Shown here one piece after another: positions 6,984-9,866 of a stretch of DNA of 9,866 bases (position 1 is the first letter of the stretch; every line of letters starts with the position of its first letter). The stretch is from Devosia sp. Lineage in GTDB: Bacteria; Pseudomonadota; Alphaproteobacteria; Rhizobiales; Devosiaceae. Position numbers and translations under genes: made by a program. The stretch lies in NCBI GenBank assembly GCA_011322005.1, contig DROE01000031.1:1-9866 (forward strand). Direction: 5' to 3'. The notes below the pieces were generated by a model that was not told the origin of the DNA, made no database searches, and saw only the letters and a list, made by a program, of their open reading frames with translations.

Positions 6984-6993
6984 AAACCGGTTT
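6984..6993. promoter_or_regulatory. LacI-family-type operator, binding-protein side
   Basis: Second perfect AAACCGGTTT palindrome, 78 bases before the binding-protein start codon and 221 bases (start to start) from the first copy. It lies downstream of the TTGACT candidate promoter and directly upstream of the TTGGCT alternative. A single regulator could hold both sites, possibly by looping, to control both arms of the transporter together. Confidence 0.6.
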
Positions 6994-7025
6994 TTTTGGC
7001 TGCACGGCAAGACCTGGGCTACATT

Positions 7026-7048
7026 GCTGTCCGGGAAGCTTGGACAGC
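7026..7048 (+). promoter_or_regulatory. Inverted repeat in the binding-protein leader
   Basis: GCTGTCC and GGACAGC form seven perfect pairs around a nine-base centre that includes AAGCTT. The repeat ends 22 bases before the start codon and just ahead of the AGGGAG ribosome-binding site. It could be a leader hairpin affecting translation or mRNA stability, or a second protein-binding site. Confidence 0.35.
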
Positions 7049-7070
7049 CACTTAACGAGGGAGAACACAA

Positions 7071-8747
7071 ATGAAAAAACACATTTATGATGCCATCATG
7101 GCCAGGCAAACAAGCCGGCGCAGTGTGCTCAGGGGCGCGATGGGCGCTTCGGCGGCGGCCATGGCTGCGGGCGGAATTGTCGGAGCGATGACCGGATCCG
7201 CCAGTGCAGCGTCGCACTCCGGTTCCCTGCGTGCGGAATTACTCAAGATCCCGGGCGTTGGAATGGGTTCACCAACCGATGCCGACTGGCAAAAGGTGGG
7301 TGCTCTCACACTTGGGGCCACCAAGGAAAATGTTGCAGAGGGAGAGTTTGCCGGTGTTGAGTTGACCTTTATGGGTCTGAACAACCAAAACCTGCATAAC
7401 CTTCTTTTCCGTGGTTTTCTGAAGCCTTGGGAAGAATATACCGGGGCCAAGATCAACTGGATCGACCTGGCGCAGGCCGACTATAACGCGCGCCTGCAGC
7501 AATCCATCGCCACCGGAACGGTTGATTTCGACATCATCGAAATGGGCGCTCCTTTCGAGGGCGATGTAACTGGCAAGGGTCTGGCTTCGGAAATGCCCGA
7601 CTGGGTCAAGAAACAGATCGACATGGATGACTATGTGGGATACCTCAAAGCTCCAGTGGGCACATGGGCGGGCAAGACCTATCGTGTTTCCATTGACGGG
7701 GATTGCCACAACTTCAACTACCGCACGGACTATTTTGAATCAGAGGAACTGGCCGCTGCCTGGGCCGCTGAAGGTCACGACGGTCCCTGGGAGGTTCCCG
7801 ATACCTGGCAAAAAGTGCAGGAAGTCACCAAGTTCCTCAAGGGCAAGAGTGACCCCTTCGGTGGCGATGCCTACGGCTATCTTGATCCGCTCAAGGGGTG
7901 GGGCGGTTTCGGGTTCTACTTCCTTGGCTCACGGGCAACCGCTTATGCCAAGCACCCCGACGACCCCGCATTCCTGTTCGATCCGGACACTATGAAACCA
8001 CGGGTCAACAACCCGGCCTGGGTCCGGGCCATTCAGGACGTGCTTGATGTCATAGATGCCCAACCTCCCGATCAGCTCAACGCAGACCCCGGAACCACCG
8101 GCTTCCAGCAGTTCCTGGCCGGCACCGGCTCGATGCTGTCCTGGTGGGGCGATATCGGCTCCAATGCCAAAACGTCGGACGGCTCGGTCGTGGGCGACGT
8201 CACGGGCTTTTCCATTCTGCCCGGCTCCGACGATGTCTATAACTCAAAAACCGGTGAGTGGGACACATTGCCTGATGGGCCCAACTACGCACCCAATATG
8301 GCCTATATCGGCTGGGGCATTTATGTGATGGCGCGGGTGGATGCTGACTCCAAGAAACATAAGGCGGCCTGGAGTGCTGCGGCCCATCTCGGCGGCAAGG
8401 ATATTTCCCTGTGGGCAGCCGCTTATCCGTCCGGCTTCCAGCCCTACCGCAATTCTCATTTCAATATCCCGGAGTGGGTCGAAGCGGGCTATGACGAAGC
8501 GTTCATTTCGGACTATCTTGCGTCGCAGGCTGACAGCTACAACCATCCCAATGCGGCGATCGAACCGCGCATTCCGGGCATCTTCCAGTATTACAGCGTG
8601 GCCGAGGACGAACTGGCCAAAATCTATGCCGGTCAGTTCGATGCCCAGACCGGTGCCGACAACATCGCCGCGGCCTGGGAGAAGATCACCGACCAGATCG
8701 GCCGTGAAAAGCAGATCGAGCTCTACAAGGCCTCTCTGGGGATGTAG
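7071..8747 (+). CDS. Tat-exported carbohydrate ABC solute-binding protein (CUT1, family 1)
   Basis: 558-residue periplasmic binding protein. A twin-arginine signal is clear: SRRSVLRG (Arg16-Arg17), a long Ala/Gly-rich hydrophobic stretch, and a probable cleavage after ASA (residue 46). The mature protein has the family 1 extracellular solute-binding layout, with FLKPWEEYTGAKINWIDLAQADYNARLQQSIATGTVDFDIIEMG near the N-terminus, a Trp/Tyr/Gly-rich ligand-cleft region (DAYGYLDPLKGWGGFGFYFLGSRA), and MLSWWGDIGSN midway. At 558 residues it is longer than maltose-type proteins (about 400) and resembles the larger binding proteins of some alphaproteobacterial CUT1 systems. The start has AGGGAG seven bases upstream. 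It heads an operon with the permease. The ligand cannot be read from the sequence; proximity to uxuA makes a uronate, uronide or related sugar plausible but unproven. Confidence 0.92.
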   Translation: MKKHIYDAIMARQTSRRSVLRGAMGASAAAMAAGGIVGAMTGSASAASHSGSLRAELLKIPGVGMGSPTDADWQKVGALTLGATKENVAEGEFAGVELTFMGLNNQNLHNLLFRGFLKPWEEYTGAKINWIDLAQADYNARLQQSIATGTVDFDIIEMGAPFEGDVTGKGLASEMPDWVKKQIDMDDYVGYLKAPVGTWAGKTYRVSIDGDCHNFNYRTDYFESEELAAAWAAEGHDGPWEVPDTWQKVQEVTKFLKGKSDPFGGDAYGYLDPLKGWGGFGFYFLGSRATAYAKHPDDPAFLFDPDTMKPRVNNPAWVRAIQDVLDVIDAQPPDQLNADPGTTGFQQFLAGTGSMLSWWGDIGSNAKTSDGSVVGDVTGFSILPGSDDVYNSKTGEWDTLPDGPNYAPNMAYIGWGIYVMARVDADSKKHKAAWSAAAHLGGKDISLWAAAYPSGFQPYRNSHFNIPEWVEAGYDEAFISDYLASQADSYNHPNAAIEPRIPGIFQYYSVAEDELAKIYAGQFDAQTGADNIAAAWEKITDQIGREKQIELYKASLGM

Positions 8748-8774
8748 TCCTGGTGCCCTTTATCGAGGGAAAAC

Positions 8775-8807
8775 CGGCTGGCGATGCAACAAGTGCATCG
8801 CCAGCCG
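8775..8807 (+). terminator. Strong intercistronic hairpin between binding-protein and permease genes
   Basis: A perfect 14-bp stem (CGGCTGGCGATGCA paired with TGCATCGCCAGCCG) closes a five-base loop, 27 bases after the binding-protein stop. Only TTT follows, so it is at best a partial terminator. Such hairpins after binding-protein genes commonly protect the upstream mRNA 3' end, so that the binding protein is made in excess over the membrane subunits. Confidence 0.75.
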
Positions 8808-8864
8808 TTTACATGTCTGACATGGAACATCTAGGGTTTCTGGCAGGGAAGAAATTCAGGACAC

Positions 8865-9866
8865 ATGAATACACCGGACACGGCAACCAGCGATGAGTTT
8901 GAGTTTATCCCCGACCGGATAACCGACAGGCGGCGGCGGCTGGGTAAATGGCTGATGCGCGTCTTTTTTGGCATTTTCGCCGGCACTTTTCTTGTCCAGC
9001 TTTCTTACGCGTTTGGCTTCAGTCAATTCGGTTTTGAAAACTGGCGGCCGGTACTCTATGCCTATCTTGCCTGGGCGGTTGCACTGGGAGCGGGCCAGGT
9101 CATCACCCGCGGGGAGCCAGGGTATCGGGCGCTGTTTGTGCTACCGGCTGTGATGTTCGTTGTTGCGGTAGTGATCGTGCCGATGCTGTTCGGGCTCGCA
9201 ATTGCCTTCACCGACTACAATCTGGCTTCCTTCGAGGGACAGAAATTCAACGGTTTTGACAATATCGTGCAATTGGTCAACGACGATTTTTTTTGGAACG
9301 CCATGGGTAACATGGTGTTCTATGTGGCGGCGGTGTTTGTGGAATATGCGGTGGCATTTGGTTTGGCACTGCTGCTCAATGCCGACATCAAGGCACGCAA
9401 ATTCTTCCGCGTTGCATTTCTGCTGCCCTTCATGCTCAGTCCCGTCGCCGTGAGCTGGATGATCGGCAAATCGCTTATGGAAAACCGGTTTGGGCCCATC
9501 GCCCGGCTGGCGCGCAATCTGGGCTGGGACAGGCCGGCATTTTTCACAGACCCCTGGATTGCCCGCCTCTCAATCGAGTTGATGGACGCATGGGTTTCCA
9601 TTCCCTTTATTATGATATTGCTGCTTGCGGGTCTGCAGGCCATGCCCAAAGATGTCATTGAAGCGGCCAAGGTTGACGGCGCCAATGCCTGGCAGAATTT
9701 CTGGAAAATCACCTTTCCGCTGATGCTGCCGGTCAGCGCCACCGCAATCGTGCTCAGGATAATTTTCAAACTCAAGCTGGCCGATATCGTCATCAACGTG
9801 ACTTCGGGCGGACCGGGCGGGGCAACGGACACGCTTTCGAGCTTCATATTCCGTGAATATCGTGAC
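8865..9866 (+). CDS. Sugar ABC transporter permease, MalF/UgpA type (3' end missing)
   Basis: Open frame of 334 codons with no stop before the window edge, so the C-terminus is missing. The start ATG at 8865 has AGGA-type bases just upstream and follows the binding-protein gene by 117 bases. The first 85 residues carry two extra hydrophobic segments (about 30-50 and 63-80) before the usual core, as in long MalF-type permeases. Core membrane segments begin near 88-116, then about 148-172, 182-200 and 238-258. The cytoplasmic EAA loop that docks the ATPase is intact: EAAKVDGANAWQNF...FPLMLP (266-289). The conserved TSGGPGGATDTLS segment (313-325) follows, as expected for this subunit. It should pair with a second permease encoded just beyond the window and with the divergent ATPase. 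Substrate unknown. Confidence 0.93.
   Translation, partial: MNTPDTATSDEFEFIPDRITDRRRRLGKWLMRVFFGIFAGTFLVQLSYAFGFSQFGFENWRPVLYAYLAWAVALGAGQVITRGEPGYRALFVLPAVMFVVAVVIVPMLFGLAIAFTDYNLASFEGQKFNGFDNIVQLVNDDFFWNAMGNMVFYVAAVFVEYAVAFGLALLLNADIKARKFFRVAFLLPFMLSPVAVSWMIGKSLMENRFGPIARLARNLGWDRPAFFTDPWIARLSIELMDAWVSIPFIMILLLAGLQAMPKDVIEAAKVDGANAWQNFWKITFPLMLPVSATAIVLRIIFKLKLADIVINVTSGGPGGATDTLSSFIFREYRD
9482..9491. promoter_or_regulatory. Third AAACCGGTTT palindrome, inside the permease gene
   Basis: This perfect 10-bp match to the two intergenic operators lies within permease codons for Glu-Asn-Arg-Phe. It could be a downstream auxiliary operator or a coincidence of coding sequence. The surrounding bases do not extend the symmetry beyond an extra A on the left. 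Confidence 0.2.

Larger units (their letters stand above)
6731..7070. promoter_or_regulatory. Divergent control region between the ABC ATPase and binding-protein genes
   Basis: This 340-base stretch has no coding capacity that I believe. It contains two identical AAACCGGTTT palindromes (6763-6772 and 6984-6993), an AT-rich tract with a tandem AAAATTC repeat (6874-6887), a candidate -35 TTGACT (6901-6906) with CATAGT after 16 bases, an alternative TTGGCT (6996-7001) with TACATT (7020-7025) after 18 bases, and a 7-bp inverted repeat near the binding-protein start. It should hold the promoters of both divergent units. Confidence 0.7.

Noticed and set aside
9320..9847. Minus-strand open frame of 175 codons at the right edge
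   Set aside because: It is antisense to the permease frame, which has an intact EAA loop and membrane segments. The Ser/Ala-rich composition is typical of a shadow.
1..9866. CRISPR arrays, tRNA or rRNA genes, insertion sequences, phage or defence genes
   Set aside because: I read both strands for repeated spacers, terminal inverted repeats, transposase-like motifs and clover-leaf patterns and found none that I could support.

Overview
The window looks like a chromosomal carbohydrate-utilisation region from an alphaproteobacterium, possibly Hyphomicrobiales or a related marine lineage. The evidence is moderately high GC, dense genes, Tat-exported solute-binding and lipoproteins, a CUT1 sugar importer and an FCD-type GntR regulator beside uxuA. 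The exact lineage is an inference from gene style only.

Left part (1-2656): a hexuronate catabolism block. uxuA (mannonate dehydratase, minus strand) is followed, with an ATGA stop/start overlap, by a small CAP-domain (SCP/YkwD-like) lipoprotein with a twin-arginine motif. A further minus-strand gene appears to begin at base 9 behind a strong Shine-Dalgarno sequence and runs off the left edge. Divergent from uxuA is a GntR/FadR-type (FCD) regulator. The shared intergenic region holds three palindromes, one of which overlaps the likely uxuA transcription start. The obvious model is local, metabolite-responsive control of uxuA by this regulator.

Middle part (2657-5480): two minus-strand genes of unrelated type. 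One encodes an exported imelysin/IrpA-like protein (peptidase M75 fold, GxHxxE motif). The other encodes a divergent protein of the CoA-dependent acyltransferase/condensation fold resembling the WES/DGAT group, whose HHxxxDG motif is altered to THALLEG. Each may have its own promoter.

Right part (5657-9866): a CUT1-type sugar ABC importer. The UgpC/MalK-like ATPase is on the minus strand. Divergent from it are a Tat-exported solute-binding protein (558 aa) and the first membrane permease, which is cut by the window edge. The 340-bp region between the ATPase and binding-protein genes carries two identical perfect 10-bp palindromes (AAACCGGTTT), typical of LacI-family operators, one near each gene. 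No LacI-type regulator is in the window, so it would be encoded elsewhere. A perfect 14-bp hairpin separates the binding-protein gene from the permease gene.

Together the importer and uxuA suggest uptake of a hexuronate, hexuronide or related sugar and its degradation through D-mannonate to 2-keto-3-deoxygluconate. The link is by proximity only. I see no RNA genes, CRISPR, insertion sequences or phage genes, and nothing that clearly amounts to an undescribed system. The most unusual points are the uxuA-CAP lipoprotein coupling, the altered acyltransferase motif and the operator pairs.
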